NCBI GenBank assembly: GCA_041660385.1
Contig: JBAZWJ010000031.1
Span: 1-64,000 of the forward strand
Reading direction: 5' to 3'
DNA length: 64,000 nt
From: DYJE01 sp041660385
GTDB taxonomy: Bacteria > Desulfobacterota > Desulfobacteria > Desulfobacterales > Desulfolunaceae
Shown here: piece by piece, positions 47,110 to 56,800 of the stretch
Position numbering within the stretch: the first letter of the stretch is position 1
How the letters are laid out: each line of letters opens with the position of its first letter
Translations under genes and position numbers: made by a program
Notes under the pieces: generated by a model
Seen by the model: only the letters and a program-made list of their open reading frames with translations
The model's database searches: none
What the model was told of the DNA's origin: nothing

Positions 47110-48134
47110 TGAATTACGATATTCTCTTGAGTTGCATTTACGAGGGATTCAACAATAATCTGTTCAAGCTCCAGTGATTTTTCAAGGGGCATATCGATGT
47201 TGTAGTTGTCCCTGTATATAAAACTCGGATGTTCCTTGTATCCATAGTGGTGCCAGACCGGCGAAAACTCACTGATGAAAAATTTTCCGTTGCACTGCAT
47301 AAGGTCGATGTTCAACCACGTAGCGTTCAGATCTTTGGCAAGACGAAGGGAAAGATCCATGGCATCTTTTGGGACATATTCCCACACTCCGGTGCCGCCA
47401 CCGTCAATATTCATCTTCCACATGGTTTTGTCAGCCTGATAACGCCAATGAGCCTCAACCACTTTGTTTTGGCCTGTAACGGTCTTCAGGTCTTTATCAA
47501 TATGAAGAAATTTCTGAGCGAGAAGGGGTGAGGAAAAGAAAGGGTACAGCGAATTTTTACCTTTAATCAGCCAGTAATAAAATATACGTTTTCCCAGCAT
47601 TTTTTTGAAGAAGTGCTTTAAAAAAGGAGCATTGAAAAAATCCATTTTGGACATTTTGTAATATCCCAGAAGATCTTCCCTGTTTTCAACCTTGAACACC
47701 TGCCCGCCCCCTGCTCCGTATCTGTTTTTCAGAACAAGGGGAAAGCCCAGTTTTTTCGATGCCTCATCCACTGATTTTTCGGAAAAAAGTGGAACGGTTT
47801 CAGGCACAGGATAATTATGGTGTTTTAAAAAGAGAAACTGCCGGTATTTGTCGTTGTAGTATTTCACTGTTCCGGGATCGGGGTACATTTTCATATGTGG
47901 CCACATTTCATTCAGAAAAGTAAGGTTATCGTAAACTTCCTGAAGGGCCTGAGGATGGTTTGAAGAATGATTGAAAACCGGATAATGGATTAAAAAATCA
48001 GTGTCGCTGAAATCGTAGCTCAGCCACTCCTGATCCTTGAAATCCAATATTTTCACGTCAACATTGTTTTCTTTCAACACCTCAAGAAATCGTTCGAATC
48101 TGTAAGGTGATTTTATCAAAACAGCTTTCAGCAT
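47106..48134 (-). CDS. ATP-grasp ligase (RimK-like)
   Basis: 342 residues. The ATP-grasp core has LGFPLVLKNRYGAGGGQVFKV (nucleotide-binding lysine and glycine loop) near residue 135 and WLNIDLMQCNGKFFISEFSP near residue 300 (acidic magnesium ligands and Asn). ATP-grasp ligases join a carboxylate to an amine through an acyl phosphate; RimK relatives add amino acids such as glutamate. Four-base overlap with the FemAB-like gene downstream. Likely substrate: a carboxyl group of the glycan or its precursor; this is inference. Confidence 0.88.
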   Translation of the reverse strand: MLKAVLIKSPYRFERFLEVLKENNVDVKILDFKDQEWLSYDFSDTDFLIHYPVFNHSSNHPQALQEVYDNLTFLNEMWPHMKMYPDPGTVKYYNDKYRQFLFLKHHNYPVPETVPLFSEKSVDEASKKLGFPLVLKNRYGAGGGQVFKVENREDLLGYYKMSKMDFFNAPFLKHFFKKMLGKRIFYYWLIKGKNSLYPFFSSPLLAQKFLHIDKDLKTVTGQNKVVEAHWRYQADKTMWKMNIDGGGTGVWEYVPKDAMDLSLRLAKDLNATWLNIDLMQCNGKFFISEFSPVWHHYGYKEHPSFIYRDNYNIDMPLEKSLELEQIIVESLVNATQENIVIQ

Positions 48135-48169
48135 GTGCTAATTCCTTCACTATTGAGCAATATTAAAGG

Positions 48170-48733
48170 TCATTTATTAGTAACAATAAAATCTTGACTA
48201 CCTTTAAAGTTGATTATCTTCGCAGGGATTCCAACGGCCACAGCATTGTCAGGGAGATCTATCGTTACGACAGAATTTGCACCTATGGCCACATTATCTC
48301 CGATGGTTATGCCACCAAATATTTTTGCTCCTGGGGCAATATAGACACGGTTACCAATGACGGGCGTTTTCTGAATTCCATTACGTCCTGCCTGACCTAT
48401 CGTGTTTTCATTGGAAATATTACAGTATTCACCCATCACGGTTTTTGAACCAAGAATTATGCAGCCGAAATGACCAATGTACAATCCTTTACCGATTCGG
48501 GCTGTAAAAGGCAAATCAATACCGGTCATTATTTCTACCATTTTTTTAAAAACAGTTAAAAAAGGCAGAATAATTCTCGGCCATATTTGGGATTTATTCT
48601 GATGGCACCATGATCCAGCACGGTAGACTATCGTTGCCCAGATCCCTTGCGTTAGTATAATCTTTTTTGTTTTAGATAAAAGTCCATCATTTTTTCTAAA
48701 ATATCTTTTGATGTCTTCCCGAAGATAATCCAC
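48170..48733 (-). CDS. Hexapeptide-repeat acetyltransferase, CysE-like
   Basis: 187 residues. A helical N-terminus is followed by a left-handed beta-helix with repeats such as IGKGLYIGHFGCIILG, IGNRVYIAPGAKIFGG and IGDNVAIGANSVVT, and the family ending DLPDNAVAVGIPAKII. Closest in pattern to serine acetyltransferases, but the full CysE N-terminal domain is missing. In EPS loci such proteins O-acetylate sugars in the cytoplasm. Seventeen bases after wecB. Confidence 0.9.
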   Translation of the reverse strand: MDYLREDIKRYFRKNDGLLSKTKKIILTQGIWATIVYRAGSWCHQNKSQIWPRIILPFLTVFKKMVEIMTGIDLPFTARIGKGLYIGHFGCIILGSKTVMGEYCNISNENTIGQAGRNGIQKTPVIGNRVYIAPGAKIFGGITIGDNVAIGANSVVTIDLPDNAVAVGIPAKIINFKGSQDFIVTNK

Positions 48734-48749
48734 TCTGATATTCTCAATC

Positions 48750-49844
48750 TTAATTGATTTTTAAAATATTTTTTATTGACTCTACAACCCTGGTTGCCGT
48801 CTTGCCATCCCACAACTCCGGTATTGAATGCTTAACCGCTTCTGAATTTAAAATTTCATTCGATCGTTTTTCAAGATTGTCAACACGGCACAGTTCGTTG
48901 GTCCCTTGTGTTACTGTTATTGGCCTCTCCGTGTTTCTCCGCATTGTGATACAGGGAATCCCCAGATAGGTTGTTTCTTCCTGAACCCCACCTGAATCGG
49001 TAATAACGATGCGGCAGTTGAATACTAAATTCATAAAATTAATATAATTTAACGGTTCGGTCAGAATAATGTTTCCTGTATGTTCAAGGGTCTCAATCAA
49101 TTGGTGATGGATCAGGTTTTTTCTCGTTCTGGGATGAACCGGAAAAATCAGGGGTATACTTTCCGATATTCTCGACAAAATATGACACAGTGTTTTCAGT
49201 ACATCCGGATTATCTACATTTGAGGGGCGATGAAGCGTGATCAGCCCATATTTTTTATTTTCAAGATTGTATTTTTGATATGTATTCTGAGTTTCGATAA
49301 TATCTCGCATCATCTCTAAGGAATCAATCATGATATTCCCAACCCTTATGATCCTCTTTTCGTCAATTCCTTCACGCAGAAGATTTTCATTGCCGTCCGG
49401 CGAAGGTGTCCAGAGGTAGTCGGCTATGGAATCCGTCACGATCCGATTAATTTCTTCTGGCATAGTTCTGTCAAATGATCTCAGACCGGCCTCAAGATGG
49501 GCAACAGGTATGCCCAGTTTCACAGCAGCGAGAGTTACAGCAACGGTGGAATTCACATCACCCACCACAACAATAAGATCAGGCTTGTCGTTCATGATCA
49601 CCTTTTCGTAGGAAATCATGACGTGACCGGTCTGTTCAGCGTGCGTCCCACTCCCAACACCAAGATGAATATGTGGCGCAGGCAGCTTTAGATCTGTGAA
49701 AAAAGCATCTGACATGTTGATATCATAATGCTGACCTGTATGAACGATACACGGCTCTGCCCAGGTTTCTTGCTTCAACGCATGAAAAAGTGGGGCAATT
49801 TTCATAAAATTAGGCCTTGCAGCCGCAATAAGATGAATCTTCAT
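48750..49844 (-). CDS. wecB: UDP-N-acetylglucosamine 2-epimerase (non-hydrolysing)
   Basis: 364 residues. MKIHLIAAARPNFMKIAPL is the family start, then VHTGQHYD, EAGLRSFDRTMPEEINRIVTD, ITLHRPSNVD, VHPRTRKNL, and TDSGGVQEETTYLGIPCITMR followed by ERPITVTQGTNEL. The product, UDP-ManNAc, is a precursor for ManNAc or ManNAcA residues. No wecC dehydrogenase is seen in the window. Two earlier ATGs are possible; the chosen one has GGA at a suitable distance. Confidence 0.93.
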   Translation of the reverse strand: MKIHLIAAARPNFMKIAPLFHALKQETWAEPCIVHTGQHYDINMSDAFFTDLKLPAPHIHLGVGSGTHAEQTGHVMISYEKVIMNDKPDLIVVVGDVNSTVAVTLAAVKLGIPVAHLEAGLRSFDRTMPEEINRIVTDSIADYLWTPSPDGNENLLREGIDEKRIIRVGNIMIDSLEMMRDIIETQNTYQKYNLENKKYGLITLHRPSNVDNPDVLKTLCHILSRISESIPLIFPVHPRTRKNLIHHQLIETLEHTGNIILTEPLNYINFMNLVFNCRIVITDSGGVQEETTYLGIPCITMRRNTERPITVTQGTNELCRVDNLEKRSNEILNSEAVKHSIPELWDGKTATRVVESIKNILKIN

Positions 49845-49863
49845 TTTAAATTCCATAATTTTA

Positions 49864-50985
49864 TTATACCTGATATATTTTTGTTCTTTTATTAATAACA
49901 TCAGAATACAATGTCAAATATTTATTCGCCATTGTCCGGCTTGAATAGGTCTTTACCATCTTGTTGTATGCTTTATCAGCCAGTTCTTTAGAATACAAGG
50001 GGTCGTTATTCAATAACAAAAAAGCTTCCGCCATAGCAGCCGGATCACAGGGATCAACAAGTAGACCCTCTTCAAGATGCTGGATAACTTCCGGGATACC
50101 CCCAACTGACGTGGCCACAACAGGGGTTCGTGCCTGCATAGCTTCAAGCAAGGTTATGGGCAAGCCCTCTGTCAGGGAAGATATAGCATAAACATCGAAA
50201 TCGGGAATGTATTTTCTGGCATTTTCTCTATAACCCGTGAGCTCAACCTTGTCTTCCAATTTGTAATGTTTGATCAATTGCTCCAGCCGTCCTCTTTCGT
50301 GTCCCTCACCGATCAGGATAAGGCGTGAGTCCACGCCCTTTTTTAACAGCAAGTTAAACGATTCAATCAGATAGTTGTAGCCCTTTTCAGTTGAGAAACG
50401 GCCGATTGATCCGATAGTAAAGATTTCATTTTGTGTTTTTTCAGACTTTTCGGTTCTGTTGGAAATTGTGATCCCATTATTGATGATATGGAATTTTATT
50501 CGTTTTTGTTTATTGAGTTTTGGATGTTTCAGCATTCCTTTATTAACAAGTACAACGGAGTCAATAAATCTGTGGCTCATGGTGTCAAGCCATTCATAAA
50601 GTCGCATTTTGGTTAAACCGCTTGTGCTTGTGTATCCGTGAAGTGTCGCAATCATAGGGAGCCTGCGAATTACACGTGGAATAAAGCCAAGTAAAATATT
50701 GCCTTTGTATCCATGTGAATGAATCACATGAAAACCGTTGCTCTGTGCGTACTTTAAAAGATCAATGGCTCCAGAGATATTCGGGCCTGGCAGCATTCTG
50801 AATTTTATTAATGAAAGCCCCCTTTTCAATGCCTCGGTTTCAAATGGTTTCTCGGAAATATTTTTTTCTCCAATGCTCGCAATAACAGGCAGCAGCCCCC
50901 GAAAGACCTGTTCTTCAACAAGATTCAGCAGCATGACTTCTGCACCGTAAAGGCCTCCGCTGTCTATGATGTGAACTCTTAGCAC
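49864..50985 (-). CDS. Glycosyltransferase, GT4 family
   Basis: 373 residues. VHIIDSGGLYGAEVMLLNL (acceptor glycine loop), VIHSHGYKGNILLGF, IGSIGRFSTEKGYNYLIESF (start of donor domain), LILIGEGHERGRLEQLI, and SSLTEGLPITLLEAMQARTPVVATSVGG with the E-x7-E motif. All GT4 landmarks are present and the length is standard. Specificity unknown. It sits between wecB and the GT2 enzyme of the cluster. Confidence 0.93.
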   Translation of the reverse strand: MLRVHIIDSGGLYGAEVMLLNLVEEQVFRGLLPVIASIGEKNISEKPFETEALKRGLSLIKFRMLPGPNISGAIDLLKYAQSNGFHVIHSHGYKGNILLGFIPRVIRRLPMIATLHGYTSTSGLTKMRLYEWLDTMSHRFIDSVVLVNKGMLKHPKLNKQKRIKFHIINNGITISNRTEKSEKTQNEIFTIGSIGRFSTEKGYNYLIESFNLLLKKGVDSRLILIGEGHERGRLEQLIKHYKLEDKVELTGYRENARKYIPDFDVYAISSLTEGLPITLLEAMQARTPVVATSVGGIPEVIQHLEEGLLVDPCDPAAMAEAFLLLNNDPLYSKELADKAYNKMVKTYSSRTMANKYLTLYSDVINKRTKIYQV

Positions 50986-51028
50986 TCTGACACTTCAAAT
51001 TATTTCACCAGCTGAACTTCTCAGCTTC

Positions 51029-52174
51029 TCATCCTTTTCTCGGTGTCCAGACAACCTGCTTCTGTCTCAAAACAAATTTCATAAAAGCGTGCGCAGAGGC
51101 GATGTTCAACAGGGCAAAATACCGGCACAGGTACAATAATTTTGATTGATATCCTTTATTCTCAAGAACTGGGGACAGGAATGCACCAGTATAGGCTGAT
51201 ATCTGAATGATAAAGAAAACCTTATAAATAAAGCCAGGTACAGATAGCAGCAAAGCATTTGAGATAAAAGCTGTTATTAAAAATATAAAACAGAGATAAC
51301 GAAGCACTTTATGGGACCACAACTGAAAGGAAAAGAGTCTGTTAGATGGGAAGACAAGAAGATGGCGCATATCACTCAATGCCCATAAAGCTCGTAATGA
51401 AACACGAACGCGCATCCTATATTCATCTGAGGCTTCTTTCAACGCCGGTTCTTTAAGAATGGCATCCGGTTCATATACCACACGAAATCCCTGCTCGACG
51501 ACTTTAAGAGGCTGAACAAAATCCGGGAGCTGGTCAGGGTTCAACGTCCTGTACAAATCTTTACGAATTGCGTCAACTCCTCCATCCACACCCACAACAG
51601 ATCCCATTGCTGTTTCAAATTTCCGCAGCATGTTTTCATACTTCATATACGTACTGCATCCATCACCTATTGTTGATCCGTCAGGGTTCGTGTAGATCAT
51701 CTTTCCGGTGACGTAACCCACATGGGGATCTTTAAAGTTTCTGGTTAATTTTTTAACGACATCAGGATCATAAATTGAATTGGCATCAGAGAAAACGATG
51801 ATTTCGCCCTTTGCCAGAGGCACGGCAAGATTCAGGGCCGATGTTTTACCGGCTCTTGGTTTCTGACGTATAAGCCGGACACCCTTTGACTCGAACTTCT
51901 TTACGATATCGTCTGTGCCATCGGTTGATTCATCGGACACAATGATAATTTCAAGCCGGTCATGGGGGTAATCAAGTTCAAGCTTGTTCTGAATGGTTTT
52001 TTCAATTCCGCTTTCTTCATTGTAAGCCGCAGTAATAATGGTGACGAATGGAGTAAAGGTTTCATCTTTATCAACATGTCTTTTTTTATTGAGAGACAGA
52101 ACATAGATGGCTAATGGATATCCCACATAAACATAAAAAAGCAGAATCAATGACAAAAAGAATATTATTTGCAT
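51029..52174 (-). CDS. Membrane glycosyltransferase, GT2 family
   Basis: 381 residues, GT-A fold with an N-terminal helix (2-22) and two to three C-terminal helices. TIITAAYNEESGIEKTI is the nucleotide-binding start, IVSDESTDGTDDIV follows, IVFSDANSIYDPDVV holds the DxN/DxD metal site, and VVGVDGGVDAIRKDLY lines the acceptor site. Processive enzymes of this type carry QxxRW; here MRVRVSLRALWAL occupies the place, so processivity is doubtful. No separate initiating phosphoglycosyl transferase is seen in the cluster. Confidence 0.9.
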   Translation of the reverse strand: MQIIFFLSLILLFYVYVGYPLAIYVLSLNKKRHVDKDETFTPFVTIITAAYNEESGIEKTIQNKLELDYPHDRLEIIIVSDESTDGTDDIVKKFESKGVRLIRQKPRAGKTSALNLAVPLAKGEIIVFSDANSIYDPDVVKKLTRNFKDPHVGYVTGKMIYTNPDGSTIGDGCSTYMKYENMLRKFETAMGSVVGVDGGVDAIRKDLYRTLNPDQLPDFVQPLKVVEQGFRVVYEPDAILKEPALKEASDEYRMRVRVSLRALWALSDMRHLLVFPSNRLFSFQLWSHKVLRYLCFIFLITAFISNALLLSVPGFIYKVFFIIQISAYTGAFLSPVLENKGYQSKLLYLCRYFALLNIASAHAFMKFVLRQKQVVWTPRKG

Positions 52175-52176
52175 GG

Positions 52177-52256
52177 TGGATGTATTATTGGGTTATTGGG
52201 TTTGTAGGTTGTTTGAGTTTATTGCTTTTTTGAGTTCGTTGGCAGAACCCAGGCAA
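52177..52256. repeat. G/T-rich degenerate repeat spacer between epsI and the GT2 gene
   Basis: Reads as imperfect units of TTATTGGGTT and TTGAGTTTATTG and ends AACCCAGG. Same type as the spacer at 37612-37700; no gene. Confidence 0.55.
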
Positions 52257-52901
52257 CTATTTAATAATGAATTCATGGAATACCGGATAAAAAGCTTCGA
52301 TAAATTGAAACGTCTTATCGTTGTAATATTTAATGGGCTTGGATCCAATGGGAATTGTTATCCTGACAAAGGCATTATCTTCACCCTGTCCCCTAAGTTT
52401 TTTCCATAATAATGCGATTTTTTGAGAAAATGTATTGGCGTTTGTTTTGTCGTGTGCCTGAAACCAGTATGTGATCAGCTCTTTTTGCTGGCCAAGTTCT
52501 CCTGTCATCACGGAATATGAAACTCGCTGGCCTGACGCCAGGACACGCTGGTTGGTCTGTGAATTTGATATTTTCCAGCCCTGGCCGGGGAAGCACACCA
52601 TGGGATCATGGGCTGCACCTATTTTTTTTGCTGAATAATAGTAGCCGACGTACAGCATGATAGTGTCCTCGCCATCAGAATAGCTCTGATTGATATAATC
52701 ATCCAGGTCAAGCGCATCTATTATGGGCTGGTCCAACTTTGAGACATTGTCCCTTTCCCATCCGTTGAATGAAGTCAGAGCCGACGCGAGTTTCGTCTGT
52801 TTGTGCTGAGTGTGGGAAACCGGCTTGAAAAGAACAAGGATACCGGCAAGGGCCATGCATACGATCAATAATACTATTCTTTTACTGCTGAGTTGTCCCA
52901 A
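52257..52901 (-). CDS. epsI: Exosortase-associated protein EpsI
   Basis: 214 residues. One N-terminal membrane helix (about 8-25) and a periplasmic domain with GAAHDPMVCFPGQGW (His98, Cys103), the block that defines EpsI family proteins (SxHxPxxCxPxxGW). EpsI is always found with exosortases, either fused or adjacent; its function is unproven. It starts with TTG inside the end of the exosortase gene (28-base overlap), so translation is coupled. Confidence 0.9.
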   Translation of the reverse strand: MGQLSSKRIVLLIVCMALAGILVLFKPVSHTQHKQTKLASALTSFNGWERDNVSKLDQPIIDALDLDDYINQSYSDGEDTIMLYVGYYYSAKKIGAAHDPMVCFPGQGWKISNSQTNQRVLASGQRVSYSVMTGELGQQKELITYWFQAHDKTNANTFSQKIALLWKKLRGQGEDNAFVRITIPIGSKPIKYYNDKTFQFIEAFYPVFHEFIIK

Positions 52902-53719
52902 TGTGATAATACCTTTTTTATAATTGCGATAAGGAGCAATGCCAGACCAAAAACAACCAGGCCGAAAATGCTGTGGATTTTATCTTCAGTAAGATCAAAA
53001 TCCATATAATGAAATGCCAGGATCATCAACAGAACCCTGAAAATATTAACAAAAACCGCCACAGGAAAACCTGATAAAAAAAGAATGGTTCTCAATATAT
53101 TTGATGAAAGGGTCAGGTATCCAAAAACAGCGGACAGTGTCAGGAGCGATACCAGAGAACGGAGACCGCTGCACGCCTGGACAACCTGAAGTGTTCGATG
53201 GGGAAGGTGGATGACATTCCCTTCTCTTAAAAGCGGGATATCAAAAAGACCGGAAATAAACACACTGGCTTGAGTTACAAATAACTGGAGAGGAATGGTC
53301 AGAGCGGAATAAATTTGTGACGGAATCGGTACGATGAAGAAAAGAAAACAAAGGGGAAAAATCAGTTCTTTGACAAAACCATAGCCCAGAATATAAATCA
53401 CGGTGCTGAAAAGAAACAAAACCATGGACACAGGGGCCAGGGTCTGTATGTCAGCATATTTCGCAAGCAGATAAAGGATAAGGGACATAATAACAAAAAG
53501 CAGCCCGCTTTTTTCCGGCTTCACAGGTATTTTGGCAATATGATCTTTTTTCTGCCACATAATGTAAAGACTGATGGGAAAAATAAACAATCCGTAGGAA
53601 TGATCATCTGAATTCATCCAGAGCTGAATGAGACTTTTCAGTACAGGAAAAAATAAAATAATGAATCCCGCAGTAAAAATACCAAGCAGTATTTTATTAT
53701 CACTTATAATTTTATTCAC
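52874..53719 (-). CDS. Exosortase (EpsH family)
   Basis: 281 residues with about eight membrane helices. The cysteine-protease-like triad is visible: Cys183 in VVQACSGLRSL, Arg228 in VNIFRVLLM and His249 in DKIHSIFGLVVF. Exosortases cut PEP-CTERM tails and probably attach the protein to a glycan or lipid at the cell surface. It is of the short type without a fused EpsI domain; EpsI is encoded separately and overlaps it. One clear PEP-CTERM substrate is present in the window at 21578-22132. The subclass (XrtA, B, D) cannot be fixed by eye. Confidence 0.95.
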   Translation of the reverse strand: MNKIISDNKILLGIFTAGFIILFFPVLKSLIQLWMNSDDHSYGLFIFPISLYIMWQKKDHIAKIPVKPEKSGLLFVIMSLILYLLAKYADIQTLAPVSMVLFLFSTVIYILGYGFVKELIFPLCFLFFIVPIPSQIYSALTIPLQLFVTQASVFISGLFDIPLLREGNVIHLPHRTLQVVQACSGLRSLVSLLTLSAVFGYLTLSSNILRTILFLSGFPVAVFVNIFRVLLMILAFHYMDFDLTEDKIHSIFGLVVFGLALLLIAIIKKVLSHWDNSAVKE

Positions 53720-53806
53720 AGATCTTTAATTGCCTTTAAGTTATTGAAAATCTTACTTTTCAATTATGGTTTGTATTGAATACTTTTTAGAATCAGCTTT
53801 CTTCAA

Positions 53807-56800
53807 TTACTTATAATATTTTTGCATATATTCATAGAATTTTTCCACGAGAAGCGGTTCCTCCATAAACTCCATATGTTTGGCTGGGATATCAATCACG
53901 TCAATATTACCAACAATATAGTTGTTCCACCCTTTATCCATATCAATTTTCAAACCATGATGTGCTTGTGGCTCAGCAAATAGAACCATATCTCCGTCAT
54001 ATCGTCTTGGAGTATAAGCCAGTACAGGCTTCCAGTGTTTCTGTTCAACATACCAGTATCTCAATTTGTGTGGGATCGGTCTCTGTATGGAATGATAAAA
54101 ATTACAGAGACAGAACTTCAGCTGAATAACTATTTTCCTTTGAATGCTTTCAAGTATCTTCTTGAATTGCTCCTTGAAAGTGGTGCCATGTCGCTTGCTG
54201 AAAATCAAAGCATTAAATTTATTAACCATTTTGGTCACTATCGTATCATTTGAAAATGACGGGTTGTTCTTAAAATAAATTGGGGCAAAGGTATCAAACA
54301 TGGCCAGAAGTGCAATATCCTGGCCTTCATGTTTCAACTGCTGGGCAACCTCATAGGCAATGAACCCGCCCATGGACCCTCCAGCCAGATAATAAGGCCC
54401 TGATGGCTGAATCATTTTCATTTCCGCAATATAGTGACCTGCCATTTCCTCTATGGATGAATAGGGTTCAGACAGGCCATCAAGGCCTCGTGCCTGTAGT
54501 CCATATACCGGTTGATCAGCGTCAAGTCCTGATGCAAGAGGATAATAATTAAGGACATTACCTCCAATAGCGTGCATGCAGAATATGGGCGTTTTACTTC
54601 CGTTTGGCTTAATGGCCACAAGATGGGACCAGCCTGATTTCTCGTCCTTTTCGTTTTCTGATGATGCAAATAAAAAGCGATTCAGAAATTTATTGCCATT
54701 CTTTTTATCTTTAATTCTGCCGCCTGATGCTTCAATGGTCTTCGAAAGTTCGCGGACTGTCGGTGATTTAAAAATCTCCGCCAGAGGCAGATTAATCCCT
54801 GTGAGATTATAAATTTCGGAGAATATGCGAACAGACAGTATTGAATGGCCTCCGACTTCAAAAAAGTTGTCATTGACCCCGATGTATTCAAGGCCGATGA
54901 TATCCAGCCAGATTTTTAAAATCCTCGTTTCGAGTTCGGTGATCTGCGTATTCTGCTGGACTTCGGTAATAAGCGTTGACACGGGCTTCGGAAGACGATT
55001 CCTGTCGATCTTTCCGTTAGATGTCATCGGCATGGAATCAAGGTTTACAAAATGTTGAGGAATCATGTATTCAGGCAGTCTATCTTTCAAGTACAGCCGC
55101 AAGTCGCTGTCTTTTTCTTGAACACCCGTACGTGAAATAATATAGGCAACAAGCCTTTTATCATCAGGGACATCCTCTCTGACCAGTGTTACGCATTGTT
55201 TGATTCCCTTGTGTTCAGCCAGAGCCGCTTCAATTTCACCCAGTTCTATTCTGAACCCGCGCAGCTTGACCTGATGATCCATACGCCCGAGATAGCAGAT
55301 AGTCCCATCGGGAAAATATTTTGCAAGATCACCTGTCCTGTATAACCTGGATGCTGGATCATCGCTCATGAAATCAGATACGAATTTTTCCGATGTCAGT
55401 TCCGCACGGTTGAGATACCCTCTGGCAAGTCCGTGGCCTCCAATATAAAGCTCACCTGGAACGCCAATAGGCACTGGATTTTGGAACGGATCAACAAGAA
55501 ATATGCGGGTATTTGAAATCGGCTTCCCGATTGTGGCCATCTCGTTTTTCTGTCTTAAAGCACAGGTCGAATACGTTGTGTCTTCCGATGGCCCATAAAG
55601 ATCGAAAACACGTTGAACTGTTTTTATATTGTACAACCTGTCAACGATTTCCTGTTTAAGGGGTTCGCCTGCCAGGTTGATGGTCGTGACATTCGCGGGG
55701 ATAGCTTTGAGCTGAAGCAGTTCAACAATTGCTGAAGGAACCGTATTGATGAGCCTGACCTCTGATACGTCAGGCAGGTTTTTCAATCCCATGGCATTAT
55801 CCGCCAGAACAATCTTGCCTCCCGAACACAAGGGCAAGAAAATCTCAAAAACAGATAAATCAAAGCAGATGGAGGTGGAAGCAAGCATCCCACCAATTTC
55901 ATCTCCGGTGAACACTGTCCTTGCCCAGGCGATAAGTGCGATCGCACTGCGATGTTCAATTGCAACGCCTTTGGGAACGCCAGTTGAACCTGAAGTGTAG
56001 ATTATATAAGCAAGATTTTTCTGGGTTGCTCCTGAAGAAGGAGACTCCATGCATGCCTTTGAGTGTTTTTCTCCAAGGGCCTCCAGCGTTATCAATCTTG
56101 CGGTTGAATCGGAAAACAGCGTTTCAAATTTCTTCTGGGTGATGATTACACGACTGCACGAATCGGACATCATGAATTTGAGGCGTTCAACGGGATAACC
56201 CGGGTCAAGAGGCACATACGCACCGCCCGCTTTAAGCACAGCCAGCATTCCAACAATCATGTCCATGGATCTTTCAACACAGATCCCCACCAGAACATCC
56301 GGCTCCACACCCATCTGGATCAACTCAATGGCAAGCTGATTTGAGCGCTGTTTCAGTTCGTTGAAACTCATCCTGTCATGGTTATGAACAATCGCAACGG
56401 CATCAGGTGTTTTTTCAGCCTGCATGTCAAACATATCATGAATACAGACATCGCCAGGATAATCCAGATGATTTTCATTCCAGTCGATGAGCATCAGCCT
56501 TTTTTCCGGTTCTGTCAGCAAGCCGATTTTCTGAATAGGCAATGTCGGGTTTTCAACCATACTTTGGAGTAATGTCTGAAAATGGTCGACCATGCGCTGA
56601 ATGGTTTCATCTTTGAATATTTCATCACTGTATTCAAAGACGCCTCGCAGTTCATCACGTTCCTCCCACATGTACAGCGATAGCTCAAATTCCGTTGCCC
56701 CTCTATCCATGACAACAGGGAAAAAATTCAATTCCGCAGAGTCATCTGAGGGTAAAGGAAAATTCTGGAATGCAAACATGACCTGGAAGATCGGATGGTG

